In this document: in pieces, positions 8,162 through 17,587 of the stretch
Position numbering within the stretch: the first letter of the stretch is position 1
How the letters are laid out: every line of letters begins with the position of its first letter
Assembly: GCF_018476905.1 (NCBI RefSeq)
Contig: NZ_JAHCVK010000005.1
Location: 1 to 64,000 of the forward strand
Direction: 5' to 3'
DNA: 64,000 nucleotides
Source of the DNA: Geomobilimonas luticola
GTDB taxonomy: Bacteria > Desulfobacterota > Desulfuromonadia > Geobacterales > Geobacteraceae
Translations under genes and position numbers: made by a program
Notes under the pieces: model-generated
Told to the model about the DNA's origin: nothing
What the model saw: the letters and a program-made list of their open reading frames with translations, nothing else
Database searches by the model: none

Positions 8162-9442
8162 ATGGATCTGGAGGAACGGCTGGGGATCCTGGCGGAGAAC
8201 GCCAAGTACGACGTGTCGTGCGCATCGAGCGGGAGCCGGCGGGAAGGACGGGACGGGATCGGCAACGCCGCCTCCTGCGGCATCTGCCACAGCTGGACCT
8301 CCGACGGCCGCTGCGTCTCCCTCCTGAAGATACTCCTCACCAACGCCTGCATCTATGACTGCTCCTACTGCATCAATCGCCGGAGCAACGACGTCCCCCG
8401 CGCCGCCCTGACCCCGGAGGAGGTGGCGGAGCTGACCATCGGCTTCTACCGGCGCAACTACATCGAGGGGCTCTTCCTCAGCACCGGGGTGGTGCGTGGT
8501 CCGGACCATACCATGGAGCTCCTCATCCGGGCTGCCCGGCTCCTGCGGGAGACCCACCGCTTCAACGGCTACATCCACCTGAAGCTCGTTCCCGGCGCCG
8601 ACCCGCTGCTGGTGGAACAGGCGGGGCGCTACGCCGACCGGGTGAGCATGAACATCGAGCTCCCGACCCGGGAAAGCCTGAAGCTCCTGGCCCCGGACAA
8701 GAACCGGGACGCCATCGTCGGGCCGATGCGAACGGTGAGCGGGCTCATCACCCGGAGCCGGGAGGAGCGGAGGGTGTCGCGCAAGGCGCCCCTCTTCGCG
8801 CCGGCGGGGCAGAGCACCCAGCTGATCGTCGGGGCGACGCCGGAGAGCGACCTGCAGATCATCCGCCTGGCAGAGGGGTTCTACAACCGGCTCGCCATGA
8901 AGAGAGTCTACTACTCCGCCTTCATCCCCGTGGGGGACAGCCGGCATCTCCCTGCTCTGCCGGGGCCGCCGCTCTTGAGGGAGCACCGGCTCTACCAGGC
9001 GGACTGGCTGCTCCGCTACTACGGCTTCGCTGCCCACGAGGTGCTGGACGAGGCCCGCCCCGACCTGGACCTGGCGGTGGACCCCAAGTGCGGCTGGGCG
9101 CTCCGCCATCTCCACCTCTTCCCGGTGGAGGTGAACCGGGCGGCGTACGAGGTGCTCCTCCGGGTGCCGGGGATCGGTGTCCGCTCGGCGAAGCGGATCG
9201 TCCGCGCCCGTCGCCAGCAGCACCTCTCCTTCGACGACCTGGCGAAGCTCGGAGTCGTGCTGAAGCGGGCCCGTTTCTTCCTCACCGCCCGAGGGAAGAG
9301 GCTGGAAACGCTCGACCTGGGAGAATCGGTGCTCAGGGCGCTGCTTACGGCCCCTGCGCCGCGACCGAAGGCGCGGCAACTCTCCCTGTTCGACGGCGTG
9401 GGGGGTGATGAGTCGGTGTCGGTGCTGACGGGGGAGTTGTAA
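8162..9442 (+). CDS. Putative DNA modification/repair radical SAM protein
   Basis: About 426 residues starting at ATG 8162 with AAGGAGGGG just upstream. The radical SAM cluster motif is CIYDCSYC (Cx3Cx2C). The C-terminal part has a helix-hairpin-helix DNA-binding signature (VPGIGVRSAKRIVRAR). The protein matches in layout the family paired with a UDG/DUF4130 partner (TIGR03916-type). The partner gene follows 45 bp later, which strengthens the call. The reaction is not known; a role in recognising or repairing modified DNA bases is inferred from the HhH motif and the partner's link to uracil-DNA glycosylase. Confidence 0.85.
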   Translation: MDLEERLGILAENAKYDVSCASSGSRREGRDGIGNAASCGICHSWTSDGRCVSLLKILLTNACIYDCSYCINRRSNDVPRAALTPEEVAELTIGFYRRNYIEGLFLSTGVVRGPDHTMELLIRAARLLRETHRFNGYIHLKLVPGADPLLVEQAGRYADRVSMNIELPTRESLKLLAPDKNRDAIVGPMRTVSGLITRSREERRVSRKAPLFAPAGQSTQLIVGATPESDLQIIRLAEGFYNRLAMKRVYYSAFIPVGDSRHLPALPGPPLLREHRLYQADWLLRYYGFAAHEVLDEARPDLDLAVDPKCGWALRHLHLFPVEVNRAAYEVLLRVPGIGVRSAKRIVRARRQQHLSFDDLAKLGVVLKRARFFLTARGKRLETLDLGESVLRALLTAPAPRPKARQLSLFDGVGGDESVSVLTGEL

Positions 9443-9487
9443 AGGTAATGTTGGATTTTGAATGCTGAATTATGAATTGAGGAGGGA

Positions 9488-10228
9488 ATGACGAGCTATC
9501 TCTATGACGGGACGTTTGCCGGGCTCTTGACCGTGCTGGCCCTTGTGCGGGAGGGGGGAGAGGAGACGACCTCCATCGGCACCGCTCCCCCGGCCCAGGC
9601 AGGGCTTTTTGCCGCCACCGTCCGTGTGGAGGCCGATGCGGAGGACGCGGAGCGCCTTTTGGACGAAATCGGCCGGCGGATGTCGCCGGCGACGGCCGCC
9701 CACCTCTACCATGCCTTCCTCAGCGAAACGGAGGGGGCGGAGATGCTCCTCCACCACTACCTCCGGCTGGGGTGGCAGGAGGGGCGGTGTCTTGATTCTC
9801 TCCTCAGTCACCCATCGGTCCTGCCGGTGCACCGGCTGGCCCACCGGGTGCGGTTCGAGGCCCACCGGCTCAAGGGGTTCGTCCGGTTCCGGGAGGTGCG
9901 GGAGGGGTTCTACTATGCCCCGCTGGAGCCGGACTACCGGGTCCTTACCCTCATGGCCCCCCACTTCGCCGACCGGTTCCATGACCAGGACTGGGTCATC
10001 CACGACGTCCGGCGGAACCGGGCGATCGTCCATGGAGCGCGGCGGAAGGGATGGGAGGAGGTGGCGCTGGAATTGACCGGGTCGCCGGTCACGGGCGGGC
10101 GGGAGGAGTGGTTCCAGTCCCTCTGGCGGCGCTACTTCGACCGACTCGCCATCGCCGAGCGGCACAACCCCCGCCTGCAGCAGGGAAAGGTCCCCCTCAA
10201 GTACCGCCGGTACCTGGTGGAGTTCTGA
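9488..10228 (+). CDS. DUF4130 (TIGR03915-family) putative DNA repair protein
   Basis: 246 residues, with GAGGAGGG directly before ATG 9488. The C-terminal half carries the family pattern FVRFREVREGFYYAPLEPDY, then HFADRF and a closing QQGKVPLKYRRYLVEF. In many genomes this domain is fused to a uracil-DNA-glycosylase-like domain; here the glycosylase part is absent and the protein stands alone. It is co-directional with the radical SAM gene and separated from it by an AT-rich, repeat-like 45-bp spacer. Confidence 0.83.
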   Translation: MTSYLYDGTFAGLLTVLALVREGGEETTSIGTAPPAQAGLFAATVRVEADAEDAERLLDEIGRRMSPATAAHLYHAFLSETEGAEMLLHHYLRLGWQEGRCLDSLLSHPSVLPVHRLAHRVRFEAHRLKGFVRFREVREGFYYAPLEPDYRVLTLMAPHFADRFHDQDWVIHDVRRNRAIVHGARRKGWEEVALELTGSPVTGGREEWFQSLWRRYFDRLAIAERHNPRLQQGKVPLKYRRYLVEF

Positions 10229-10437
10229 TAAAGTGAGTAACGTTGGGCAGATTTTTAATTCGTTGATTATTAGAGATTTGTGTGATATTGCCTGCTTATG
10301 CCGCGAACCGCACCACTCGGGAGGCATTTAGGGAGCGTAGTTGTTGACTAGCTCAGCGCTTAAGCATCACCTAATCTTTCCTCAAGAATCTTCCCCCTAA
10401 AGACGGGCGGGTCAAAGCCGCCCCCGTTGGACCATAA

Positions 10438-10770
10438 ATGAAGAATAAGACAGACCGTGAAGTTAATTTAGAAGAAGATATATCCATCCATATTTTTACT
10501 GCATCTGCGGCAATGGTGGGGGTGTGCCTTACAGTCATCGGATTGCTTCGCGTTGTCCTGACCATTCGCGGAGGCGTGACTTTTGCCGATGATCTCCTCG
10601 CGCTGGACGCATTTCTATTCCTTGTCTCATGTCTACTCTCATATTTTGCACTTCGGACGCGTAGTGTCCGTAGAATGCATTGGGTGGAACGTATAGCAGA
10701 CGGCTTATTCATCACTGGTCTTATTCTGATGGTATTAGCTTGCGGCTTTATAGTTTATGAGATCATTTAG
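10438..10770 (+). CDS. Hypothetical three-helix membrane protein
   Basis: 110 residues, family not recognised. An acidic N-terminus (EVNLEEDISIH) is followed by three hydrophobic segments at about 20-45, 54-70 and 88-109, with a basic RTRSVRR loop. Base composition is lower in GC than the flanking repair genes. There is no clear Shine-Dalgarno sequence; GTTGGAC lies 5 bases before the ATG. The 209-bp gap upstream holds a short GGGCGG/CCGCCC hairpin at about 10405-10423 and no gene that I can see. Confidence 0.6.
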   Translation: MKNKTDREVNLEEDISIHIFTASAAMVGVCLTVIGLLRVVLTIRGGVTFADDLLALDAFLFLVSCLLSYFALRTRSVRRMHWVERIADGLFITGLILMVLACGFIVYEII

Positions 10771-10860
10771 ACGAACCACCATGTCACTAGATCTTTTCTC
10801 TAAAGCGCACGACTCAGTGGCTAAACCGTTAGGTTATGGAAGTACAGAGAGGAAAGCACG

Positions 10861-11205
10861 ATGAGCAAGGAACAGGTGGCACCTGAGACAAAAGGTGTAA
10901 CGGTGAAGTTACTTGCAACGGTTGACCTTGGCCCTGAGATCGAGGGTATGGCGGGACGTCAACTTCGAATGCGCATGGTGACCATTGAGCCTGGAGGCGT
11001 CTTCGGCCCGATTCACGACCATAAGGACAGGCCAGGCACCGTCTACATACTGCAAGGAACGATCACCGACCATCGAAATGGAATCGCTACGGACTACGGG
11101 CCGGGAGTGGGCTGGCCCGAGGACAGGAACACTAAACACTGGCTTGAGAACAGAGGAACTATTCCGGCAGTGGAGATCTCGGTCGATATAGTCGTGCAAG
11201 AGTAG
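10861..11205 (+). CDS. Cupin-domain protein
   Basis: 114 residues with a good ribosome binding site (GAGAGGAAAG). A single cupin barrel is visible: EPGGVFGPIHDH opens metal motif 1 and ILQGTITDH closes it, while motif 2 is represented by WPEDRNTKHWLEN. The glutamate of motif 1 is not where it normally sits, so metal binding may differ. No substrate can be assigned. Integron-like GTTRRRY sequence (GTTAGGT) is present 26 bases before the start, and RYYYAAC-like sequence follows the stop. Confidence 0.72.
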   Translation: MSKEQVAPETKGVTVKLLATVDLGPEIEGMAGRQLRMRMVTIEPGGVFGPIHDHKDRPGTVYILQGTITDHRNGIATDYGPGVGWPEDRNTKHWLENRGTIPAVEISVDIVVQE

Positions 11206-11327
11206 GTTCAGGCCCGACATCTAACACTGCCAGGCCTAACACCGGGGCAGGCTCTGACGCGGCGAACAGTGCGTCGTGCAGGTCACGCCGCCACCCGCTA
11301 CATAAAAACCTACCCCCAGGAGCCACA

Positions 11328-12605
11328 TTGCCGTCTGAAAACGGAACAAATAGAGTAGTCATCGCCGTCGCCTGTACGCTCCTCATGTTGAACCTGGGAA
11401 CCGTGTACGCATGGAGCTTCTTCCAAAAACCGCTCTGTGAAACCTATGGCTGGACCAACAGCCAGGTTGTCTGGACGTTCAGCCTTGCCATTTGCTTTCT
11501 CGGTCTTTCCGCCGCTGCCGGCGGTCTCCTCCTCCCCAGAGTGGGACCCCGCCCGCTTGCCCTCGCGGGAGCTCTCCTGTTCGGCTCCGGTTACCTCATT
11601 GCGGCACTCGCCCTCCGGATGCACTCACTGCCGCTCCTTTACGTCGGCTACGGCGTCACGGGGGGCATCGGCCTGGGGCTCGGCTACGTGACCCCCGTCG
11701 CCACCGTCTCCCGCTGGTTTCCTGACCGGAAAGGTCTGGCGACCGGGACGGTCGTGATGGGGTTCGGCTTCGGCGCGCTTCTCATGTCGAAGGTGATCGC
11801 TCCGTTCCTGCTGGCGCAGGTGAGTGGGGATATGGTGCTTGCCTTCACCGTAATGGGGGTGCTTTTCCTTGCGCTTTCACTCGCATCCGCGGCCTTCATC
11901 CGTAATCCTTCCGCTTCGTGGCTTCCCCCTCACGTCACGGCCAGGACTGTCCCGGATACTGATGCTTTGTGGGTGAGTGCCGGAAGTTGTATCGTGTCCA
12001 GGCCGTTCGCCTTGATGTGGCTGATCTTCTTCTGCAACATAACCGCCGGGATCGCCCTCATCGGATTCCAATCCCCCCTGTTTCAGGATGTCTGCGCAAA
12101 GCTCGATCCGGCGCTCGGGAAGGAAGCTCTCAGCGCTTACGGCGGGACTCTTATAGCCGCAAGTTCGGTGTTCAACGGGATCGGGCGCTTCTTCTGGGGA
12201 GCGTTGTCCGACCGTATGGGGCGACGCCGGACGTTCAGCCTGATCCTCGGTTCGCAGATCGCGGCGTTCGCTCTCCTGATGCAGACCTCCCACCCGTGGC
12301 TGTTCGCGACCCTCGTCTGCTACATTCTCCTCTGTTACGGGGGCGGGTTCGGGACGATGCCTTCGTTCGTCCTCGACATGTTCGGAGCCCGGTTCATGCC
12401 GGCGGTGTACGGGGCAATCCTCACTGCCTGGTCGGCTGCCGGGATCGCTGGTCCGCAGTTTGTGGCGATGATGAAAGACCGGTATCCCGGCCAACCCGGG
12501 CTCGCCTCCTTCTACAGCTTTGCCGCCGCCATCTGCTTCCTCAGTACCGGCCTCTTGCTCTCCTTCCTCGTGAAGGAACGAAAGGTGACCTTCCGCGAGG
12601 ATTGA
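11328..12605 (+). CDS. MFS transporter, OxlT-like (oxalate/formate antiporter family)
   Basis: 425 residues from a TTG start with CAGGAG 5 bases upstream. Twelve hydrophobic segments are arranged in two halves. The N-terminal LNLGTVYAWSFFQKPL and the loop motif WFPDRKGLATGTVVMGFGFGAL are the signature of monocarboxylate/OxlT-type transporters. GALSDRMGRRRTF is the second-half copy of MFS motif A. The likely substrate is a small carboxylate, but specificity cannot be read from the sequence. Confidence 0.85.
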   Translation: MPSENGTNRVVIAVACTLLMLNLGTVYAWSFFQKPLCETYGWTNSQVVWTFSLAICFLGLSAAAGGLLLPRVGPRPLALAGALLFGSGYLIAALALRMHSLPLLYVGYGVTGGIGLGLGYVTPVATVSRWFPDRKGLATGTVVMGFGFGALLMSKVIAPFLLAQVSGDMVLAFTVMGVLFLALSLASAAFIRNPSASWLPPHVTARTVPDTDALWVSAGSCIVSRPFALMWLIFFCNITAGIALIGFQSPLFQDVCAKLDPALGKEALSAYGGTLIAASSVFNGIGRFFWGALSDRMGRRRTFSLILGSQIAAFALLMQTSHPWLFATLVCYILLCYGGGFGTMPSFVLDMFGARFMPAVYGAILTAWSAAGIAGPQFVAMMKDRYPGQPGLASFYSFAAAICFLSTGLLLSFLVKERKVTFRED

Positions 12606-12637
12606 CACCATTCCTCCACAGGGTATAGTGGTGCATC

Positions 12638-14020
12638 ATGAACGATGCCACGGCTGCCAACAACCATCTCCTGACCGACCCGATCCCCCGCCTGCTGCTC
12701 CGGCTGGCGGTGCCGGTGGGTATCGGCTTCTTCTTCAACACCATGTTCAACGTGGTGGACACCTTCTATGGCGGCCTCGTCTCCACCCAGGCGCTGGCGG
12801 TCATGTCCCTCGCCTTTCCCACCTTCTTCGTCGTGATCGCCGTAGGGGCCGGCATCTCCACCGGTGCCACCGCCCTCATCGGTCACGCCCTGGGGGCGGG
12901 GGAACAGGAGGGCGCCCGCCGCTTCAGTGTGCAGTCCCTCTCCTTCGGGCTCCTCCACGGCCTTTTCCTCTCTCTCGCGGGACCGCTGGTGACGCCGCTG
13001 CTGTTCCGCTGGCTCGGCGCGGAGGGGGACTACCTCTCCCAGGCCCTTTCCTACATCAACGTGCTCCTCGCAGGGGGGGTGTTCTTCATCCTCAACCAGG
13101 TGCTCAACGCCAGCCTCAACGCCTCGGGGGACACGAAGAGCTTCCGCAACTTCCTGGTGGCCGGCTTCTTCCTCAACCTCATCTACGACCCCTGGTTCCT
13201 GTTCGGCGGGCTCGGCGTCCCCCCCCTGGGGCTCCCCGGCATCGCCTGGGCGACGGTGGCGGTGCAGCTCTGCGGCAATATCTACCTGCTGACCCGGGTC
13301 CGCCGTACCGGTCTCCTGGACGGCTTCCAACCCTCTCACCTTCTCCCCCGGCGACACACCTACCTTGACCTGGCCCGGCAGGGGTTTCCCGCCAGTCTCA
13401 ACATGCTGACCGTGGCCATGGGGATATTCGTCATTACCTGGTTCCTGGGGCGGTTCGGCAAGGATGCCGTCGCCGCCTACGGCATTGCCGCCCGGCTGGA
13501 ACAGATGGCGCTCCTCCCGGTCATGGGGCTGAACATCGCCACCCTGGCCCTGGTGGCCCAGAACAGTGGCGCCGGCCTGACGGGGCGGGTGCGGGAGACC
13601 ATCAGGGGGGCGCTCGTGCGGGGGGTCTCTGCCATGGCGGTAATCGCCCTTCTGTTTTTCCTCCTTGCCGACCGGCTCGTGCAGCTCTTCACCCGCGACC
13701 CTGCGGTCATCGCCATCGGCACCAGCTACCTCCACGTGGCGGCGCTGGTTTTCTGCGCCTACGTGATTCTCTACATCAACGTCTTCGCCCTGCAGGGGCT
13801 CAAGCGCCCCCAGTTCGCCATCTGGATCGGCATCTACCGGCAGTTTCTGCTGCCGTTGCCGGTGTTCTACCTCTTCTCCCTCCATCTCGGCTGGGGGGTG
13901 AGGGGGATCTGGTGGGGGATTTTCCTCGTCACCTGGAGTGCCGCCGTCATCTCCATCGTCTATATCAGGCGGGTGATGGGGGAGCTGCCGGAGGATGCCG
14001 GAGAAGGGGGGACGGCATGA
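12638..14020 (+). CDS. MATE family efflux transporter
   Basis: 460 residues with twelve predicted helices. The N-terminal PRLLLRLAVPVGIGFFFNTMFNVVDTFYGG and its second-half equivalent FPASLNMLTVAMGIFVITWFLGRFG are typical of MATE (NorM/DinF-like) cation-drug antiporters. The ribosome binding site is weak. The stop codon overlaps the start of the following DUF3108 gene (ATGA), showing translational coupling. Confidence 0.9.
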   Translation: MNDATAANNHLLTDPIPRLLLRLAVPVGIGFFFNTMFNVVDTFYGGLVSTQALAVMSLAFPTFFVVIAVGAGISTGATALIGHALGAGEQEGARRFSVQSLSFGLLHGLFLSLAGPLVTPLLFRWLGAEGDYLSQALSYINVLLAGGVFFILNQVLNASLNASGDTKSFRNFLVAGFFLNLIYDPWFLFGGLGVPPLGLPGIAWATVAVQLCGNIYLLTRVRRTGLLDGFQPSHLLPRRHTYLDLARQGFPASLNMLTVAMGIFVITWFLGRFGKDAVAAYGIAARLEQMALLPVMGLNIATLALVAQNSGAGLTGRVRETIRGALVRGVSAMAVIALLFFLLADRLVQLFTRDPAVIAIGTSYLHVAALVFCAYVILYINVFALQGLKRPQFAIWIGIYRQFLLPLPVFYLFSLHLGWGVRGIWWGIFLVTWSAAVISIVYIRRVMGELPEDAGEGGTA

Positions 14021-14790
14021 GACGGTTGACCGACAGGTTATGGATGGTGGTGGGTCCCGCCTGGCTGCTGCTCATTGGGGTGTTCATCGTTCTCCCCTTT
14101 GCCGGATTCGCCCAGACCGTGCCGGAGAAGCTCGTGTATGAACTGAGCTGGACCGGTATTCCGGTCGGTACGGCGACCCAGGAGATCAGTGAAGAGGGGG
14201 AACTGCACCGGATCGTCTCCACCGCCCGGTCCAACGACTGGCTGTCCGTCTTCTTTCCCGTGGATGACCGGATAGAGAGCACTCTGGCAAAGACTGGTGG
14301 CCCCTTCCCTGGGCTCACCCTCCATTACCGGATGCGGATAAACGAGGGGGGGCGTCACCGGGACCGGGAAATCGTCTTCCACCAGGAGAAGGGGGTGGCC
14401 ATCTTCCGTGACCGTCTCTCGGGAGAGCGCCTTGAGATAGGGATAACTCCGCCAATATTCGATGTCTACGGGAGTTTCTACTATGCCCGGCACCTGCCGC
14501 TGGAAGTGGGGAATACCTACATGGTGAAGGTGCTGGACGGCAAGAAGGTAGTGAAGGTGGAGGTGCGGGTGCTCCGGAAGGAGAGGGTGAAGACCGTTCT
14601 GGGAGAGCTCGACACCATCGTCATCCGCCCCATGGTCAGGTCGGAGGGGGTCTTCGAAGGGAAGGGGGCGGTGCACATCTGGCTTACCGACGACCACCGC
14701 CGCATCCCGGTCCGGGCCCAGACCAAGGTGACCGTGGGGAGCGTCACCGCCGATCTGGTCGGCGGGAGTTACGGCCCGGCCCGCCGGTGA
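14017..14790 (+). CDS. DUF3108-domain exported protein
   Basis: 257 residues starting at ATG 14017 inside the MATE stop codon. A signal peptide is clear: RR at 2-3, a hydrophobic core at about 15-30 and a likely cut after GFAQ. The mature part is a beta-rich domain beginning EKLVYELSWTGIPVG, with the family-type ending DDHRRIPVRAQTKV-TVGSVTADLVG. DUF3108 proteins are periplasmic and of unknown function. An upstream in-frame extension exists but would run within MATE coding sequence and lacks support. Confidence 0.82.
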   Translation: MRRLTDRLWMVVGPAWLLLIGVFIVLPFAGFAQTVPEKLVYELSWTGIPVGTATQEISEEGELHRIVSTARSNDWLSVFFPVDDRIESTLAKTGGPFPGLTLHYRMRINEGGRHRDREIVFHQEKGVAIFRDRLSGERLEIGITPPIFDVYGSFYYARHLPLEVGNTYMVKVLDGKKVVKVEVRVLRKERVKTVLGELDTIVIRPMVRSEGVFEGKGAVHIWLTDDHRRIPVRAQTKVTVGSVTADLVGGSYGPARR

Positions 14791-14825
14791 ATCGGTGAGA
14801 CCGGGTATCGTGCGGACGGTGACGT

Positions 14826-15677
14826 TCAGTCCAGAAGGTAGTAGTCCGCATCGCTGACGTCCAGGCTGTTCCGGGCGCCGGGAGCGAGCCGGGGGATGAC
14901 GACCTTGAGTGGGAGGGGTGACAGTTCATGGATCTCGTAGGGGATGCCCCGCTTCATGGCGTGCCCGACCCCGGTGAGGACCACCACGAGCCGTTGCGGT
15001 TCCCGCTTGTGATAGGAGAGGAGATACCAGGCCATGGTCTGGTTCCGCAGCTGCTGGGCTTCGCAGAAGTGCATGAACTGCTGTCTGCTGCCGGTGCCGT
15101 GGTTTTCGAAGGCGCGGCGGATGAATTCCATGTAGGGGGCGTCGATCCGGCAACTCGCTATGGCTGGCAGCTGTTGCCGGACGGTGGGGGGAAGGGAGGC
15201 GAAGCCGTGGCGGGCGACCGTCATGGCGATCTCCCGCGGTATGTCGAGGGCGACCAGGGGGATGCGGTTGTTCCGCGCATAGAGGAAGAGGTCGTCGTAC
15301 ATGGCCCAGGGGATGGTCCAGCTCTGCTGGTAGGCCCGAACGAACTCGGGGAGGGGGATTTCCCCTGCGACCCACCGGTCCAGGAGCGGCTGGTAGTCGA
15401 AGCTGAACATCTCCACGCCGATGGCAACCGGTATCCCGGCCTGGTGCAGGGACTTGATCACCTCCAGCTGGAGGTCGTGGTGTTCCCGCTTGTCGTGGAC
15501 CTCTCCCAGGAAGGCGAGCCTGGCTCCCTTCAGGTCGGCGACCATCCCGGCAAAATCGACAATCCTGCCGTCGCTGACCCGTTCGAAACGGCTTGCGCAG
15601 TCTCCATTAGCAGAAAAAAGCAGGAGCAGGAACAGGCAAGCCAGGAGCCTGAAGCATTTCACCGGGGGAGACGTCAT
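14826..15677 (-). CDS. ChaN-like (Tiki superfamily) exported protein
   Basis: 283 residues with an N-terminal signal (LLACLFLLLLFSANGDC; the Cys may be a lipobox variant). The domain has the ChaN/EreA-like markers FLGEVHDKREHHDLQ at about 54-68, GVEMFSFDYQ, and VLTGVGHAMKRGIP near the end. Campylobacter ChaN is an iron-regulated haem-binding lipoprotein; other Tiki members are proteases or hydrolases. Its start overlaps the stop of the upstream radical SAM gene by 4 bp, so the two are co-translated. The role of that pairing is unknown. Confidence 0.78.
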   Translation of the reverse strand: MTSPPVKCFRLLACLFLLLLFSANGDCASRFERVSDGRIVDFAGMVADLKGARLAFLGEVHDKREHHDLQLEVIKSLHQAGIPVAIGVEMFSFDYQPLLDRWVAGEIPLPEFVRAYQQSWTIPWAMYDDLFLYARNNRIPLVALDIPREIAMTVARHGFASLPPTVRQQLPAIASCRIDAPYMEFIRRAFENHGTGSRQQFMHFCEAQQLRNQTMAWYLLSYHKREPQRLVVVLTGVGHAMKRGIPYEIHELSPLPLKVVIPRLAPGARNSLDVSDADYYLLD

Positions 15678-17425
15678 GTCTCCTCCTTCGTTCCGTTCCG
15701 GCCGATGTCAGTAATCTCCACCGCCAGCCCACGACCGGGGGCGGAAACATAGACGAACAGGAGTTCGCTCTCCCCTTCCCGCCAGGGGGTGGTGCGGTAA
15801 TCCCGGGCAAAGCGGCGTCTGACCCATCGTACCCTTCCGGCGGCATCGTTCCCCCGCTGCCGGGCCAGTTCCAGCGCCCGATCCCTCTCGTCCGGCCTTC
15901 TTTTTCCCCCATCTTCCTTCGAAAAAAACGCCAGTTCCCGTCCCCCCGGGTAGTCGGTCCGGCAGAGGTCGTAGCAGAGGGCGTCCCGGATCTCTTCCCG
16001 CACCTCCCGTGGTGCAAGTTCTGCAGCGCAACGCCAGAAGGCGGCGAACAGGTCGTGCTGGGACAGGCTGAGGGGGATATCCTCCCGCTCCCAGAGATCC
16101 GCCATGGCATTGAATATCCGGGAGGCGGGGGTCGTCCTTTCCCAGGCAGCCAGAGCGGTGGCGAAGCGGCCGCTGTTGTACACGAGATCCAGGAGCCGGG
16201 CGATGGTCTCGATCCGGCCGATCTCGCCGTAGCTGAGCCAGGGGGTGGAGAGTATCTTGTAGGGGGGGGTGGCGGAGAAGCGGTAGCCTTCCTCCCGGGC
16301 GATGGCGCGCATGGGGGAGCCCTTGAGCACCTTCAACGGCTCCACCTGGATGTGACAATCCGTCTTTTCCCGTCTGCCGGCGTTTGCAGAGAGGAGGTCG
16401 AAGACCTGCTGCAACGAGCGGAGGAAGCCGTCGTAATCCTCGTGGGGGAGGCCGGCCACGAGATCGAGGTGGACCGTGACCCTGGTCTCGGTCACGAGCC
16501 GGCGGACATTGGCGAAGAGTCGCTCCAGGTCAGATTTCCTCCCCACCCGGTCCAAGGTCTCCTTCCCCTCGGCCTGCACGCCGATCTCGAACCGGAACCG
16601 GCCAGCCGGGACCTGCTTCAGGAGCTCGATGTTGGCGTCGGTGAGGAGGTCGGCGGCGATCTCAAAGTGGAAGGCGCTCTCCCCGCCGCGGTCGAGGATG
16701 AACTCCCAGATCCGGTTGGCCCGCCCGGCGTCGTAGTTGAAGGTCCGGTCCACCAGCTTCACTGTCCTGACCCCGGCTGCCAGGAGGATGTCCAGGTCGG
16801 CCTCGATGCGGCCCGGGGAGTAGCTTCGAACCCCCTTCTCCAGGGAGGACATGCAGAAGGCGCAGGAGAAGGGGCAGCCGCGGGAGGTCTCGTAATAGAC
16901 CAGCGGCTTGGCCAGATCCACCAGGCCGGCGGCGAAGGGGGAGGGGAGGGTGTCCAGGTCGGCCACCGGCGCCCGCTCCGGGTTGGCAACGATCTCTTCC
17001 CCCGACCGGAAGGTAATCCCTTCCACCTCGGACAGGCCGGCCAGGGCCCGGAGGGTATCCCTGAAGGAGGTTTCCCCCTCACCCCGGATCACCAGGTCCA
17101 CCGCCGCATTGTGCTCCATCAGCTCGAACACCCCGTGGGCCGCCTCCGGCCCGCCGAGGACGATAACGGTGGCGGGGCGGAGCTGCTTCAGGTCGGCGGC
17201 GAGCTTCAGGGTCGCCTCGATGTTCCAGATGTAGCAGGAGAAGGCCACCAGGTCGGCCTCCTCCGCCACCAGCTTACGGAGCACCCCGTCGGCCGGCTCG
17301 TTCACCGTGCATTCCCGGATGACAAACTCGGTGCCCGGCAGGTCGGCACAGGCGGCAGCGAGGGAGGGGAGGGCCAGGGAGGCGTGGGCGTACTTGGCGT
17401 GGAGGGTTGTGAGAAGGAGTTTCAT
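15674..17425 (-). CDS. B12-binding domain radical SAM protein (DUF4080 type)
   Basis: 583 residues. The N-terminal 140 residues form a cobalamin-binding Rossmann-like domain (LLTTLHAKYAHASLAL and VIVLGGPEAAH). The radical SAM motif CPFSCAFC comes near residue 184. The C-terminal 200 residues match the DUF4080 domain usually attached to this group. Such class B enzymes often methylate inactive carbon atoms or rearrange carbon skeletons. The substrate is unknown, and the coupled ChaN gene gives no hint. Confidence 0.85.
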   Translation of the reverse strand: MKLLLTTLHAKYAHASLALPSLAAACADLPGTEFVIRECTVNEPADGVLRKLVAEEADLVAFSCYIWNIEATLKLAADLKQLRPATVIVLGGPEAAHGVFELMEHNAAVDLVIRGEGETSFRDTLRALAGLSEVEGITFRSGEEIVANPERAPVADLDTLPSPFAAGLVDLAKPLVYYETSRGCPFSCAFCMSSLEKGVRSYSPGRIEADLDILLAAGVRTVKLVDRTFNYDAGRANRIWEFILDRGGESAFHFEIAADLLTDANIELLKQVPAGRFRFEIGVQAEGKETLDRVGRKSDLERLFANVRRLVTETRVTVHLDLVAGLPHEDYDGFLRSLQQVFDLLSANAGRREKTDCHIQVEPLKVLKGSPMRAIAREEGYRFSATPPYKILSTPWLSYGEIGRIETIARLLDLVYNSGRFATALAAWERTTPASRIFNAMADLWEREDIPLSLSQHDLFAAFWRCAAELAPREVREEIRDALCYDLCRTDYPGGRELAFFSKEDGGKRRPDERDRALELARQRGNDAAGRVRWVRRRFARDYRTTPWREGESELLFVYVSAPGRGLAVEITDIGRNGTKEET

Positions 17426-17587
17426 GGGGAAAGTCTAGCGCATTGCGGACAAATGCAAAACAATTTTATCGGGTACACGGGTATGTCGGTGGCCGTGCCG
17501 AAAGCGGGAACCTTTGCGCGCATTACCCCGACTCCATCGCGCAGACGTGGCAGGTTGAACAGGGGGGGATCTGATGCCGTTATTCCG

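Noticed and set aside
8111-9379. Long open frame (422 codons) opposite the radical SAM gene
   Set aside because: Antisense to a gene with a clear Cx3Cx2C motif, HhH and ribosome site; its own sequence is the low-complexity R/P/E-rich type produced by GC-rich antisense frames.
17426-17587. Minus-strand 79-codon frame ending at 17422 in the gap after the receiver gene
   Set aside because: It overlaps the conserved C-terminus of the receiver in another frame, has no ribosome site and no recognisable family; treated as noncoding.
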